This document shows, in pieces, positions 24,261 through 33,150 of a DNA stretch of 36,292 nucleotides (within the stretch, counting starts at the first letter, position 1; each line of letters begins with the position of its first letter). Made by a program: the position numbers and the translations under genes. The stretch is from Flavobacterium columnare NBRC 100251 = ATCC 23463 (GTDB taxonomy: Bacteria > Bacteroidota > Bacteroidia > Flavobacteriales > Flavobacteriaceae), in NCBI RefSeq assembly GCF_002530675.1, contig NZ_PCMX01000074.1, forward strand, positions 1 through 36,292, given 5' to 3'. The notes beneath the pieces were generated by a model, which had not been told where the DNA came from, ran no database searches, and was given only the letters and a program-made list of their open reading frames with translations.

Positions 24261-24707
24261 CTATCTTGTTTTGTATTTCATTATTTTTCTTTTATGAATG
24301 ACAAAATCGTTAGAAGTATATAATTTTTGAGCATTACTATTGTGTTCTTCAACTTCTAAATAAATCATTTTTATATTAAATATTAATGCTTGTTCTTTAA
24401 TAAAATCCAAAGCTTTTTTTCCAATACCTTTTCCTCTTGAAGATTCTGTGAGGTATAATTCATCTATAAAGGCCAAAGTACCTTGGTATTCAAAACTAAA
24501 AATAAAAGTAAGAATAATATATCCTACTATTTTATTTTCATGGTATACAAACCAGCATCGACCTAAGTTGCTATTAGAAATAAACTCATGAAACAAAGCA
24601 GAAGAAGTTTTTGGATTAATAGGATAATTATCAATTGCGTAAAAATCCTGCATCATCTGAACCGCTAAGTCAATTTGATCTTGTTCTATAAGTTTGAAAT
24701 GTATCAT
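24261..24707 (-). CDS. GNAT family N-acetyltransferase
   Basis: A 148-residue acetyl-CoA-dependent acyltransferase of the GNAT fold. Motif A is clear: FIDELYLTESSRGKGIGKKAL (about 76-96) with the RGKGIG pyrophosphate loop, and motif B follows with YLEVEEHNSNAQKLYTSNDF (about 113-132). The substrate is not predictable. Its ATG (24705-24707) overlaps the waaA stop in an ATGA arrangement, so it is translated in the same operon as waaA, which hints at but does not prove a role in envelope or LPS chemistry. Confidence 0.88.
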   Translation of the reverse strand: MIHFKLIEQDQIDLAVQMMQDFYAIDNYPINPKTSSALFHEFISNSNLGRCWFVYHENKIVGYIILTFIFSFEYQGTLAFIDELYLTESSRGKGIGKKALDFIKEQALIFNIKMIYLEVEEHNSNAQKLYTSNDFVIHKRKIMKYKTR

Positions 24708-25936
24708 TTAAAAATAGTATTTGTAATAGTTTGAGTTGCTCCAGCATTCATTTGAACAAAAGTTTGACAAATATGTCCTTTTTCACGCCTTTCATCTTCA
24801 TTTTGAATTAATAAGTTAAAAGCTTGAATTAATTCTGTTTGATCCGAAATAGAAATGCACCCTTTTTGATGTACCAAAGCAGTAGCTTCTGCAAAATGCG
24901 AATAATTAGGTCCAATTATCACAGGAACACCAAAAGTAGCCGGTTCTAAAATATTATGTACGCCAGGATTACCAAAGCCACCTCCCACGTAGGCCATGTC
25001 AGCATAAGAGTATATTTTTGTTAAAATGCCAATAGTATCTATAATAAACACATTAAATTGAGCTAGATTTTTATTGCTCATTTCAGAATGTAATACCACG
25101 GATTTATTAATTTGAGACATGATATTTGATATTTGCCCTCCTTTAATATTATGGGGCGCGATAATAAATTTTACATCATCCGAGGATTGATTAATATATG
25201 GGATTAACAAATCTTCATCCTTTGGCCAAGAACTACCTATAACAATAGTTGTTTTGTCGTCTTTGAATTGTTTTATGAAGTCTAACGTATTATTTCTTCC
25301 TAAAATAGTAATTACCCGATCGAAACGAGTGTCTCCAGAAACAATAGTGTTTTGAAACCCTATAGTTTTCAATAATTCTTTAGAAGAATCATTCTGAACA
25401 AAAAAATAATTAAAGTTTTTTAAAGCATTCCGGTAAAATCCTCCGTACCATTTAAAGAATAACTGTTTTTTTCTAAAAATACCAGAAATTAAGTAGGTGT
25501 CAATTTTTCTTTTCCCTAATTCATTTAGATAATTGGGCCAAAACTCGTATTTAATAAAAAATACCTTTTCAGGATGCACTAACTCTAAAAAAAGATTAGC
25601 ATTGGCTTTAGTATCTAAAGGTAAATAGATTGTAATATCTGCAATTGTATTGTTTTTCTTAACCTCATATCCCGAAGGAGAAAAGAACGTTAATATGATT
25701 TTATACGAAGAAAAGTTTTCTTTAATCTTTTCCATGACAGGTAACCCTTGTTCGTATTCTCCTAAAGATGCCGCGTGAAACCAGATTGTTTTATCCGTTG
25801 GATTAATTTTTGACGCTAAAGTGTTAAATACATCTTTCCGCCCTTTAACAAATAACTTAATTTTAGGGTTAAGTAAAGCTATGATATTTAGGAAAAATTG
25901 TACAAAATGTATAATTGTGTTGTATAGAAAAAGCAT
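24704..25936 (-). CDS. waaA: 3-deoxy-D-manno-octulosonic acid (Kdo) transferase
   Basis: A 410-residue GT30 enzyme that transfers Kdo from CMP-Kdo to the lipid A precursor at the inner face of the cytoplasmic membrane. An N-terminal hydrophobic anchor (FVQFFLNIIALL) precedes the domain with TIWFHAASLGEYEQGLPVME (catalytic acid in the ASLGE segment, about 55-60). Later come VFFIKYEFWPNYL, IVIGSSWPKDEDL, and the CMP-Kdo binding part GGGFGNPGVHNILEPATFGVPVIIGP. The ATG is at 25934-25936. It is divergent from the aminotransferase gene and translationally coupled to the GNAT gene. No second Kdo transferase is visible nearby. Confidence 0.94.
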   Translation of the reverse strand: MLFLYNTIIHFVQFFLNIIALLNPKIKLFVKGRKDVFNTLASKINPTDKTIWFHAASLGEYEQGLPVMEKIKENFSSYKIILTFFSPSGYEVKKNNTIADITIYLPLDTKANANLFLELVHPEKVFFIKYEFWPNYLNELGKRKIDTYLISGIFRKKQLFFKWYGGFYRNALKNFNYFFVQNDSSKELLKTIGFQNTIVSGDTRFDRVITILGRNNTLDFIKQFKDDKTTIVIGSSWPKDEDLLIPYINQSSDDVKFIIAPHNIKGGQISNIMSQINKSVVLHSEMSNKNLAQFNVFIIDTIGILTKIYSYADMAYVGGGFGNPGVHNILEPATFGVPVIIGPNYSHFAEATALVHQKGCISISDQTELIQAFNLLIQNEDERREKGHICQTFVQMNAGATQTITNTIFK

Positions 25937-26003
25937 AATTAAAATTTGATGATGCTAAAATACATTAGTTTTCTAAAATTTAGTAGAAAAGCTATTAAAT
26001 TAG

Positions 26004-26011
26004 TAGATTTG
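26004..26011 (+). promoter_or_regulatory. -7 promoter box of the aminotransferase gene
   Basis: TAGATTTG matches TAnnTTTG exactly, 18 nt before the ATG at 26030, in the 93-nt gap between divergent genes. The 5' leader would be very short. Confidence 0.55.
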
Positions 26012-26029
26012 TAACCTAAATTTTACTCG

Positions 26030-27160
26030 ATGAGAAAGATACAAATGGTTGACTTAAAAAGCCAATATGATAAAATAAAAGAGGAAGTTAATACTTCTAT
26101 TCAAGAAGTTTTAGATACGACAACTTATATCAACGGACCTTTAGTTCATCAATTTCAAGCTGATTTAGAAAAATATTTAGGTGTTAAACATGTAATTCCA
26201 TGCGCAAATGGTACAGACGCTTTGCAAATTGCCATGATGGGATTAGGATTACAACCAGGCGATGAGGTAATTACGGCTGATTTTACTTTTGCGGCTACTG
26301 TGGAAGTAATTGCATTATTACAATTAACACCTGTATTAGTAGATGTAGATATAGATACAATGAACATTTCTATTGAGGCAATTAAAAAGGCAATTACAGC
26401 TAAAACAAAAGCCATTGTTCCAGTACATTTATTTGGTCGAGCGGCAAATATGGAGGCTATAATGGAAATAGCTCGTGAAAATAACCTATACGTTATAGAA
26501 GATAATGCACAAGCTATTGGAGCTAATTACACTTTTAAAGATGGGGCAAAAGCAAAAGTAGGAGCAATTGGTCATGTGGCAGCTACTTCATTTTTTCCTT
26601 CTAAAAACTTAGGTTGTTATGGCGATGGTGGAGCAATTTTTACAAATGATGATCAATTGGCTCATAGTATGAGAGGAATTGTAAATCATGGGATGTATGT
26701 TCGTTACCATCATGATGTAGTAGGGGTAAATTCTCGTTTAGACAGCATTCAAGCAGGTGTGTTAAAAACAAAATTACCGCGTTTAGATGCGTATAATAAA
26801 GCGCGTAGAGAAGCAGCTTATAAATACAATCAAGCTCTGGGATCAAATCCTAATATTGTGATACCTGAATTTAATAATAATACTGATGATCACGTATTTC
26901 ATCAATATGTATTTAGGGTTATTAACGGTAAACGTGATGCTTTATTAGAACATTTACAATCAAAAGAAATACCATGTGCCATCTACTATCCAATTCCTTT
27001 ACATAGTCAGAAAGCTTATTTGGATGAACGTTATAATGAAGCGGATTTTATGGTGACGAATCAGTTAGTTAAGGAAGTAATTGCATTACCAATGCATACA
27101 GAATTGGATGATGAACAAATAAAATTTATTACAGATGTAGTTCTAGACTTTATAGGATAG
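26030..27160 (+). CDS. DegT/DnrJ/EryC1/StrS nucleotide-sugar aminotransferase
   Basis: A 376-residue PLP enzyme that aminates a keto-sugar nucleotide, using glutamate as usual donor. Family motifs: NGTDALQIAMMGLGLQPGDEV (60-80), the D158/Q161 cofactor contacts in VIEDNAQAIGA, and the Schiff-base lysine K192 in TSFFPSKNLGCYGDGG. Later NSRLDSIQAGVL and AIYYPIPLHSQKAY are typical. The overall sequence resembles WbpE-like enzymes acting on UDP-3-keto sugars, but the exact substrate is inference. galE follows 59 nt downstream on the same strand, suggesting a shared surface-glycan role. Confidence 0.92.
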   Translation: MRKIQMVDLKSQYDKIKEEVNTSIQEVLDTTTYINGPLVHQFQADLEKYLGVKHVIPCANGTDALQIAMMGLGLQPGDEVITADFTFAATVEVIALLQLTPVLVDVDIDTMNISIEAIKKAITAKTKAIVPVHLFGRAANMEAIMEIARENNLYVIEDNAQAIGANYTFKDGAKAKVGAIGHVAATSFFPSKNLGCYGDGGAIFTNDDQLAHSMRGIVNHGMYVRYHHDVVGVNSRLDSIQAGVLKTKLPRLDAYNKARREAAYKYNQALGSNPNIVIPEFNNNTDDHVFHQYVFRVINGKRDALLEHLQSKEIPCAIYYPIPLHSQKAYLDERYNEADFMVTNQLVKEVIALPMHTELDDEQIKFITDVVLDFIG

Positions 27161-27173
27161 ATACTTCTCTGTT

Positions 27174-27199
27174 AACAATAATCAATAACAATAATCAAT
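27174..27199 (+). repeat. 13-bp tandem repeat between aminotransferase and galE
   Basis: AACAATAATCAAT occurs twice head to tail, 21-46 nt before the galE start. It could be slippage-prone and change the galE leader length. Confidence 0.8.
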
Positions 27200-27219
27200 A
27201 AACAAACAAATTAATTTTT

Positions 27220-28233
27220 ATGAGAATATTAGTAACTGGAGGCTTGGGGTTTATAGGGTCTCATACTGTAGTAGAATTACAAAACAAAGGTTTTGAGGTA
27301 ATTATAATAGATAATTTGTCAAATTCGTCGATAGAAGTTTTACAACGAATTGAAAATATTACAAGTAAGAAACCTATTTTTGAAAAAATTGATTTACGTG
27401 ATAAAAAATCAGTTCAAGATTTTTTTCAAAAATATCAAGATGTAAATGGGGTTATTCATTTTGCTGCTAGTAAAGCTGTTGGGGAAAGTGTAGAAAATCC
27501 ATTGTTATACTATGAAAATAATATAAATACTTTAGTATATCTTTTACAAGAATTACAACAAAAATCAGAAGCCCATTTTATTTTTAGTTCTTCATGTACA
27601 GTTTATGGACAAGCAGAAAAAATGCCCATAACAGAAGATGCTCCTGTACAGTCAGCTATATCTCCTTATGGGAATACAAAACAAATAGGAGAAGAAATAA
27701 TTGCAGATGTAACTAAAGTAACTAATATAAATGCTGTTTTACTACGTTATTTCAACCCAATTGGAGCACACCCTTCTACAGAAATAGGAGAATTACCATT
27801 AGGAGTTCCCCAAAATCTAATACCTTTTATTACACAAACAGCTATAGGATTACGACAAGAATTATCGGTTTTTGGAAATGATTATCCTACAGAAGATGGA
27901 ACGGCTATTCGTGATTATATTCATGTAGTAGATTTAGCTAAAGCCCATGTGGTAGCCTTAGAACGCCTTTTAGCTAAAAAAAATGTAGAAAAAGTAGAGG
28001 TGTTTAATGTAGGAACAGGAACAGGAAGTTCCGTGTTAGAAGTTATTTCTACTTTTGAGAAAGTATCAGGTCAAAAATTACCATATAAAATTGTAGGAAG
28101 ACGAGAAGGTGACATAACAGAAGCTTACGCCCATACAGCAAAAGCTAATGAAGTTTTGGGCTGGAAATCTCAATCTACCCTAGAAGAAGCATTAACAAGC
28201 GCTTGGGAATGGGAACAAAAAATTAGAAGATAA
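27220..28233 (+). CDS. galE: UDP-glucose 4-epimerase
   Basis: A 337-residue extended SDR enzyme interconverting UDP-glucose and UDP-galactose (or their N-acetyl forms). The NAD-binding motif VTGGLGFIGSHT (5-16), IIDNLSNSS (29-37), FAASKAVGESVENPLLYYENN, the catalytic S124/S125 in FSSSCTVYG, Y150 and K154 in SPYGNTK, and LRYFNPIGAH are all present. The C-terminal part has the substrate-binding IRDYIHVVDLAKAHV and VFNVGTGTGSSVLEV. The ATG is at 27220. It probably shares a transcript with the aminotransferase and ends at a strong shared terminator. Confidence 0.95.
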   Translation: MRILVTGGLGFIGSHTVVELQNKGFEVIIIDNLSNSSIEVLQRIENITSKKPIFEKIDLRDKKSVQDFFQKYQDVNGVIHFAASKAVGESVENPLLYYENNINTLVYLLQELQQKSEAHFIFSSSCTVYGQAEKMPITEDAPVQSAISPYGNTKQIGEEIIADVTKVTNINAVLLRYFNPIGAHPSTEIGELPLGVPQNLIPFITQTAIGLRQELSVFGNDYPTEDGTAIRDYIHVVDLAKAHVVALERLLAKKNVEKVEVFNVGTGTGSSVLEVISTFEKVSGQKLPYKIVGRREGDITEAYAHTAKANEVLGWKSQSTLEEALTSAWEWEQKIRR

Positions 28234-28235
28234 TT

Positions 28236-28290
28236 AAAAAGAGGGTGTCCTAAAAGTAATAATTGGATACTTTTGGGACAACCTCTTTTT
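28236..28290. terminator. Bidirectional terminator between galE and gpmI
   Basis: The arms 28236-28258 and 28268-28290 form a 23-bp stem with one mismatch and one wobble, with core GAGGxTGTCC, a 9-nt loop and T-runs on both strands. It lies 2 nt past galE and 10 nt past the converging gpmI stop. Confidence 0.92.
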
Positions 28291-28299
28291 TACAAATAT

Positions 28300-29817
28300 T
28301 TATAGTAGAGATTTTCCAGTCATTACCTCGGGCTTGGAAATCCCCATTAATTCTAAAATAGTCGGAGCTATATCTGCTAAAACACCATCGTTTATATTTT
28401 TTAATTCTGGATCTATTAAGATAATAGGAACAGGATTGGTTGTATGAGCGGTATTAGGACTTCCGTCAGGATTTATCATAGTGTCACAGTTGCCATGGTC
28501 AGCAATGAGTATTGTTGTGTAATTATTTTCTAAAGCAGTTGTTATAACCTCTTTAACACATTGATCCACTGCTTCACATGCTTTGATAGCTGCTTGCATA
28601 TTTCCCGTGTGCCCCACCATATCACCATTTGCAAAGTTAAGACACACAAAATCTACTGTTTCTTTTTTTAATTCTGGAATTAATGCGTTTTTTAGGTCAA
28701 ATGCACTCATTTCAGGCTGTAAATCATAAGTGGCTACTTTAGGAGATGAACATAAAATTCGACTTTCACCTTCAAAAGGCTCCTCTCGCCCTCCAGAAAA
28801 GAAGAAAGTAACATGTGGATATTTTTCAGTTTCGGCTATTCTAATTTGTTTTTTATCGGTTTTAGATATTACTTCACCTAAGGTTTCTGTAATATTGTCC
28901 TTGTCATAAATAACGTATACATTTTTATAGGTTTCATCATAGTTGGTCATTGTTACATAATACAAGTCTAGATGATTCATCTTTTGTTCCTGAAGATCTT
29001 TTTGAGAAAGAACTTCCGTTAGTTCACGACCTCTATCTGTTCTAAAGTTAAAGAAAATAACCACATCGCTATTTTGTATTGTTGTTAAGGGTTCTTGATG
29101 AGCATCAACTAATACAATTGGTTCAATAAATTCATCTGTTATGTTCTTAAAATAACTCTCTCTAATAGCGGTTACAGGGTCAGTAGCTTTTTTTCCTATA
29201 CCTTCTACCATAACGGAATACGCTTTTTTTACCCGTTCCCAACGCTTGTCACGATCCATAGCAAAATAACGTCCTGTTATAGTGGCAATTTTAGCTGCTG
29301 AACGTGTACAATACTGCGCTAAATCATCTATATGTTTTTCACCAGATTTTGGATCTACATCGCGACCGTCCGTAAAAGCATGAACGAAAACTTTTTTTAA
29401 ACCATAATCATTTGCAGCATCCAACAGTCCTTTTAAATGATCTGTATGTGAGTGAACCCCCCCATCTGATACTAATCCTAAAAAATGTACAGGTTTATTG
29501 TTTTTTTTAGCGTACTCGTAGGCATTTAGCAAGACTTTTTCGTTATTAAGAGTCTTGTTTTGAACAGCTAGATTAATTTTAGCCAAATCCTGATATACTA
29601 TCCTTCCAGCACCTAAGTTCATGTGACCTACTTCACTATTTCCCATTTGTCCATCAGGTAGGCCTACATTAAGTCCATCAGTTCGTAATGTAGCATTTGG
29701 AAATTGTGTATAAAGGGTATCTATAAAAGGAGTATTGGCTTGGTCAATAGCAGATACTTTAGGATCAGGTGATTTTCCCCAACCATCAAGAATCATTAGA
29801 ATTACTTTTTTATTCAT
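28300..29817 (-). CDS. gpmI: Cofactor-independent phosphoglycerate mutase
   Basis: A 505-residue di-metal enzyme of glycolysis and gluconeogenesis interconverting 3- and 2-phosphoglycerate. D11 in LMILDGWG and the nucleophile S61 in GQMGNSEVGHMNLGAGR mark the phosphatase-like site. HTDHLKGLLDAA, FTDGRDVDPKSG and the FNFRTDRGREL substrate loop follow, with metal ligands in ADHGNCDTM and HTTNPVP near the end. The ATG at 29815-29817 is chosen; an in-frame TTG 27 nt upstream lies inside the -7 box. It is monocistronic. Confidence 0.95.
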   Translation of the reverse strand: MNKKVILMILDGWGKSPDPKVSAIDQANTPFIDTLYTQFPNATLRTDGLNVGLPDGQMGNSEVGHMNLGAGRIVYQDLAKINLAVQNKTLNNEKVLLNAYEYAKKNNKPVHFLGLVSDGGVHSHTDHLKGLLDAANDYGLKKVFVHAFTDGRDVDPKSGEKHIDDLAQYCTRSAAKIATITGRYFAMDRDKRWERVKKAYSVMVEGIGKKATDPVTAIRESYFKNITDEFIEPIVLVDAHQEPLTTIQNSDVVIFFNFRTDRGRELTEVLSQKDLQEQKMNHLDLYYVTMTNYDETYKNVYVIYDKDNITETLGEVISKTDKKQIRIAETEKYPHVTFFFSGGREEPFEGESRILCSSPKVATYDLQPEMSAFDLKNALIPELKKETVDFVCLNFANGDMVGHTGNMQAAIKACEAVDQCVKEVITTALENNYTTILIADHGNCDTMINPDGSPNTAHTTNPVPIILIDPELKNINDGVLADIAPTILELMGISKPEVMTGKSLL

Positions 29818-29841
29818 TTTTAGAAGTGTTATGTGAAACCT

Positions 29842-29849
29842 CAAAATTA
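29842..29849 (-). promoter_or_regulatory. -7 promoter box of gpmI
   Basis: TAATTTTG on the minus strand matches TAnnTTTG, 24 nt upstream of the chosen ATG. It rules out the upstream TTG start. Confidence 0.6.
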
Positions 29850-30317
29850 GGAATTTGAAATCAAATATGATCTTTTAATTCGAACAGATTATAAAGCGGG
29901 GTTATCAAACGTTATTTTTTGTGAATTAGAGATCAAATTATGGATACAAATAAAATAGCTATAATTATTGTAATTTTATTGATATAGAGTAAACCAAAAG
30001 AATGAAATAGTTTCTAATAAAAAGTAGTTAGACTATGAAATTAGGCTTTCATTATCAATTATTTTTGTTTTGTAAAAAATGGTTAAAAAACAGGATGATT
30101 ATCACCTAGATTTTATGATTTTTTTAAAAACATTTTTAAAAGGGAATAAAAAACCTTACACAAATTTGTATTTCATCTGATAAATAAGTATTTCATCAAA
30201 TTGTAAAAATAATACTTTCTGTAAATCAAATCGTTATTCTTAGAGGATTAAAGGGGGTTTGGAATAAGATGTGTTTTTGTTATACTTTTGTAGTAGTTTT
30301 TAAAGAAATAGGGTTTT
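29850..30317. other. Gene-free spacer left of the accessory patch
   Basis: About 470 nt, very AT-rich. A 15-codon hydrophobic frame at 29940 (MDTNKIAIIIVILLI) is the only notable frame and is too short to call. TATACTTTTG at 30281-30290 contains a TAnnTTTG-like box about 30 nt before the pseudogene start. Confidence 0.45.
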
Positions 30318-30767
30318 ATGAGAAGTTATTTTGGTGTTTTTTTATTTCTTATAAGGATTTGTTATGCTTAAGATTTAAGTAAGCTACTTTTTGAATATGA
30401 TGAGGTAGGCAACCAGATTAAACGTTCTTTTTGTATAAACTGCCCTAGTTTAAATAAAATAGATATAAAGTTAGTTGAGGAATTGGTATCGTCTGATTTA
30501 CATCTGGTTTCGAGGGTGTAGTAATTCTCTTATTATTTCAATCCAGTTTACTAGCAGTCGTATTTACAGTGGCAATCTATTCAAGGTAAATCAATTCGGT
30601 CATTCCGTTTGATTTTACTTTAAGGACAAGTATTACGTGCAGTGATAGGAGTAGAACAAATGAATACCATGGTGTTTGAGTTTGGGAACCCGCCTAAAGA
30701 AATGTATATAATAGTGATGGAATATACCACAGGAGATGAAAAAAATATAAAAATAGTCAAGGAATGA
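30318..30767 (+). pseudogene. Decayed small T9SS-sorted protein
   Basis: One frame of 149 codons can be read from ATG 30318 to TGA 30765 without any frameshift, but with five internal stops. It begins with a signal peptide (MRSYFGVFLFLIRICYA, then TAA in place of a probable Gln codon), then LFEYDEVGNQIKRSFCINCPS, a phrase typical of proteins found beside Rhs genes. It ends as a type A T9SS sorting domain: SYYFNPV (for YYPNPV), SIRSFRLILLxGQVLRA, FEFGNPPKEMYIIVMEYTTG and KNIKIVKE. The intact ancestor was probably a ~149-residue secreted protein. The gene is dead as written. Confidence 0.75.
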
Positions 30768-30885
30768 GTTTTTGTAATTGAAATTAGGTTATGAAGTAAA
30801 AATGAGATGATTACTAGAAATCAATTTTTTACTTTTCGTTCATAACCATTAAACAAAATAAAAATTAAGATTTAAAAAGAACATA

Positions 30886-32421
30886 ATGAAAATAAAAATT
30901 AAGGAATTAAGAACTGTATGTTTTGGATTAGTAGCTTCTTTAGGATACGGACAGCAAGTTATTGATAATGTAGGTATTGGGTTAGGAGGTCCCAATTATG
31001 GTGCTAGAATAGATGTTAGTTCATTAAAAGGATGGAATGGAGGATGGAGTAGAGGTTTTCAAATAGGAGAAAACTCGGATCCAAACAATCTTAATTTAAT
31101 TATGTTTGGAGGCAAGGGAACTACTTCAATAAATGGTGCTCCAACTTTAGATTATGGATTTATTGGTAAAGACTGGAACAAGGCATATATGACTTTTTTA
31201 CCTAATGGTAATGTAGGGGTAGGAACAGTATTACCTATAACAAAGCTAGATGTTTATGGGGATATATCTTTGAACTTTCAACATGGAGCTTCGCCTATTT
31301 TCAGAGCAGCTTTTCAGAGTCCAAATGCGGGAGCTATTGATTTTGGAGATGGGTCAGGATGGAAGTTTTATATTAGGAGAAGGAATGATAATATGAAATT
31401 GGTTACTTTTTTAGATAATGGAAACGTAGGAGTCGGTACAGATAATCCTTCGGAAAAAATGGAAGTCAATGGAGGATATATTAGAATTACAAATTCAGGT
31501 AAAGAAGGACCTGCTTTATCTTTATATAATCCAGAAAAAACAGAAGCAGGAGCAGTATGGAGAATGTACAATATGACAGGTCCCTATGGTAATAGCTTAC
31601 AGTTTTGGAATTATCCTAATAATTTTTCAAATTCAAATCAGCGTTTAGTTTTACACGATAATGGAGATATGAATGTAAATGGGAATGTTACTTTAAGTAA
31701 AAATTTATATGCGAGCGATCTTGTATCAGGAGGAACTAATTCATGGATTTTTCATACGCCTGATGACGGTAGAAATACATTGCATATAGCACCCAATTCT
31801 GAAAACAATTGGAAATGGGATAAAGGTATGGTTATTAAAGCAGATGGTAATGTAGGGGTAGGAATTACAACTCCTTTAGGAAAATTACACGTGGGGGATA
31901 ATACTAATGCGGGAGTGGTTCTTAATAACAGAATAAGTAGTGTAATTTCTCAGATTCCTGCACAATTGTCGTGGGCAGAATCTGGTGCTTTAGGACAGGC
32001 TGGTGATTTGATTATTAGTCCAAGAACGGATATTTCGGCTTCGGTGAAGTTTTATACCAATGATGGTAAAACAATTAGTGAACGTTTTCGTATTTCAGGT
32101 TTAGGTAATGCCGCACTACAAGGAAAATTAGAAGCCAAAGAAATAAAAGTAACCACTACCCCTACAGCGGATTTTGTTTTTGCCGACGATTACAACCTAC
32201 CCAAATTAGAAGAAGTAGAAAAACATGTAAAAGAAAAAAGACATCTACCCGAAATAGCATCAGCAAAAGAAATGGAAAAAGAAGGTGTGAACGTCGGAGC
32301 ATTTCAGATAAAATTATTACAAAAAATTGAAGAATTAACATTATATGTAATTCAACAAAAAAAACAATTGGAAATACAAAATAAGCGCATAGAGGAATTG
32401 GAGAAAAAAAACAGGAAGTAA
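30886..32421 (+). CDS. Exported tail-fibre-like protein with C-terminal coiled coil
   Basis: A 511-residue protein with a signal-like N-terminus (hydrophobic segment ending SLGYGQQ, about residue 24). The body repeats phrases of the type NGNVGVGTxxPxxKLDVxG (about 108, 178 and 324), which mark repeated strand units in Bacteroidota fibre proteins. The C-terminal ~80 residues have TPTADFVFADDYNLPKLEEV, then VKEKRHLPEIASAKEMEKEG and a coiled coil (IEELTLYVIQQKKQLEIQNK), the Bacteroidota version of a fibre-trimerising or S74-like tail. No T9SS sorting tail is visible. The Rhs remnant follows immediately. Role unknown; display at the surface is inference. Confidence 0.8.
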   Translation: MKIKIKELRTVCFGLVASLGYGQQVIDNVGIGLGGPNYGARIDVSSLKGWNGGWSRGFQIGENSDPNNLNLIMFGGKGTTSINGAPTLDYGFIGKDWNKAYMTFLPNGNVGVGTVLPITKLDVYGDISLNFQHGASPIFRAAFQSPNAGAIDFGDGSGWKFYIRRRNDNMKLVTFLDNGNVGVGTDNPSEKMEVNGGYIRITNSGKEGPALSLYNPEKTEAGAVWRMYNMTGPYGNSLQFWNYPNNFSNSNQRLVLHDNGDMNVNGNVTLSKNLYASDLVSGGTNSWIFHTPDDGRNTLHIAPNSENNWKWDKGMVIKADGNVGVGITTPLGKLHVGDNTNAGVVLNNRISSVISQIPAQLSWAESGALGQAGDLIISPRTDISASVKFYTNDGKTISERFRISGLGNAALQGKLEAKEIKVTTTPTADFVFADDYNLPKLEEVEKHVKEKRHLPEIASAKEMEKEGVNVGAFQIKLLQKIEELTLYVIQQKKQLEIQNKRIEELEKKNRK

Positions 32422-32440
32422 CAAGTTTTTTAAAAAATAA

Positions 32441-32977
32441 TATAAAAGTTTTCGCTTAATCCAGCACAAGGACTATCTAGGGACCATATTAGCAATAATT
32501 GATGAAAAAGGGAAACGATTAGAAGAATGTCATTTTGATGCTTGGGGAAATTTAACACGTGGTATCATGCAATTATTGGATAGAGGGTATACCGGTCATG
32601 AATATTTCGAAGACGAAGGATTGATTCACGTGAACGGGAGGTTGTATGATCCTACTTTACGTTGATTTTTGAATGCAGACAAAAATAGACAAGATCCGAC
32701 CAATACACAGTGTTATAACAAGTATGGATACGTAATGAATAACCCATTGATAGTCAATGATCCGAGTGGAGAGGTTATACCATTGCTTATTGCAGCGGGA
32801 ATAGCAGCTACAATAGCTTTGTTTAGTTATACCGCAATAACGTATTTAAAAGATGGAGTTAAGTATTACATAGGTAGTGCTTTAAAAGCAGCTTCTTGAA
32901 GAGCAGTTAGTGGAGCTATTACTTTTGGAGTAAGAAGTATTTTTTCTAGTGCAACAGGATGTACTGCACGCAAATAA
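32441..32977 (+). pseudogene. Rhs core C-terminal remnant
   Basis: In one frame with no frameshift it reads HKDYLGTILAIIDEKGKRLE, then CHFDAWGNLTRG, GYTGHEYFEDEGLIHVNGRL, YDPTLR-stop-FLNADKN, NTQCYNKYGYVMNNPLIVND and PSGE. This is the conserved Rhs-repeat-associated core. The first internal stop is a TGA (32663) where Arg is expected. The variable C-terminal part contains IPLLIAAGIAATIALFSY and a second TGA (32897), then SGAITFGVRSIFSSATGCTA to a TAA at 32975. The long N-terminal shell is missing and there is no start codon, so this is an orphan tip. Its C-terminus does not match a toxin I know, and no immunity gene is evident. Confidence 0.8.
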
Positions 32978-33150
32978 TATCTAACTTTTTGGGTGCAGTC
33001 TATTTTAGGACAGCCTCTTATTTTATATTTTGTAGTAACTCCGAAAGGGTATCTTTATGATTTTTCTTGGGATTGAAAATTAGGATATTAAACAAGGTTC
33101 GTTTATTTTCCTTCAACCAAAAAGAATGGAATCATAAAAAAGAATGATAA

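Noticed and set aside
29818..29844. Longer gpmI start at a TTG
   Set aside because: It overlaps the -7 box TAATTTTG, and the conserved N-terminus KKVILMILDGWG follows the later ATG.
29940..29987. 15-codon hydrophobic frame MDTNKIAIIIVILLI
   Set aside because: Hydrophobic short frames arise often in AT-rich DNA; no promoter, antisense RNA or repeat context supports a type I toxin.
32669..32899. 76-residue frame as a separate small gene
   Set aside because: It is the continuation of the Rhs core after an internal stop; it begins with the conserved FLNADKN segment, not with a start of its own.
32441..32977. TGA read-through or recoding in the Rhs fragment
   Set aside because: There is no start codon or shell region, and the neighbouring pseudogene has TAA and TAG stops too; decay explains it better.
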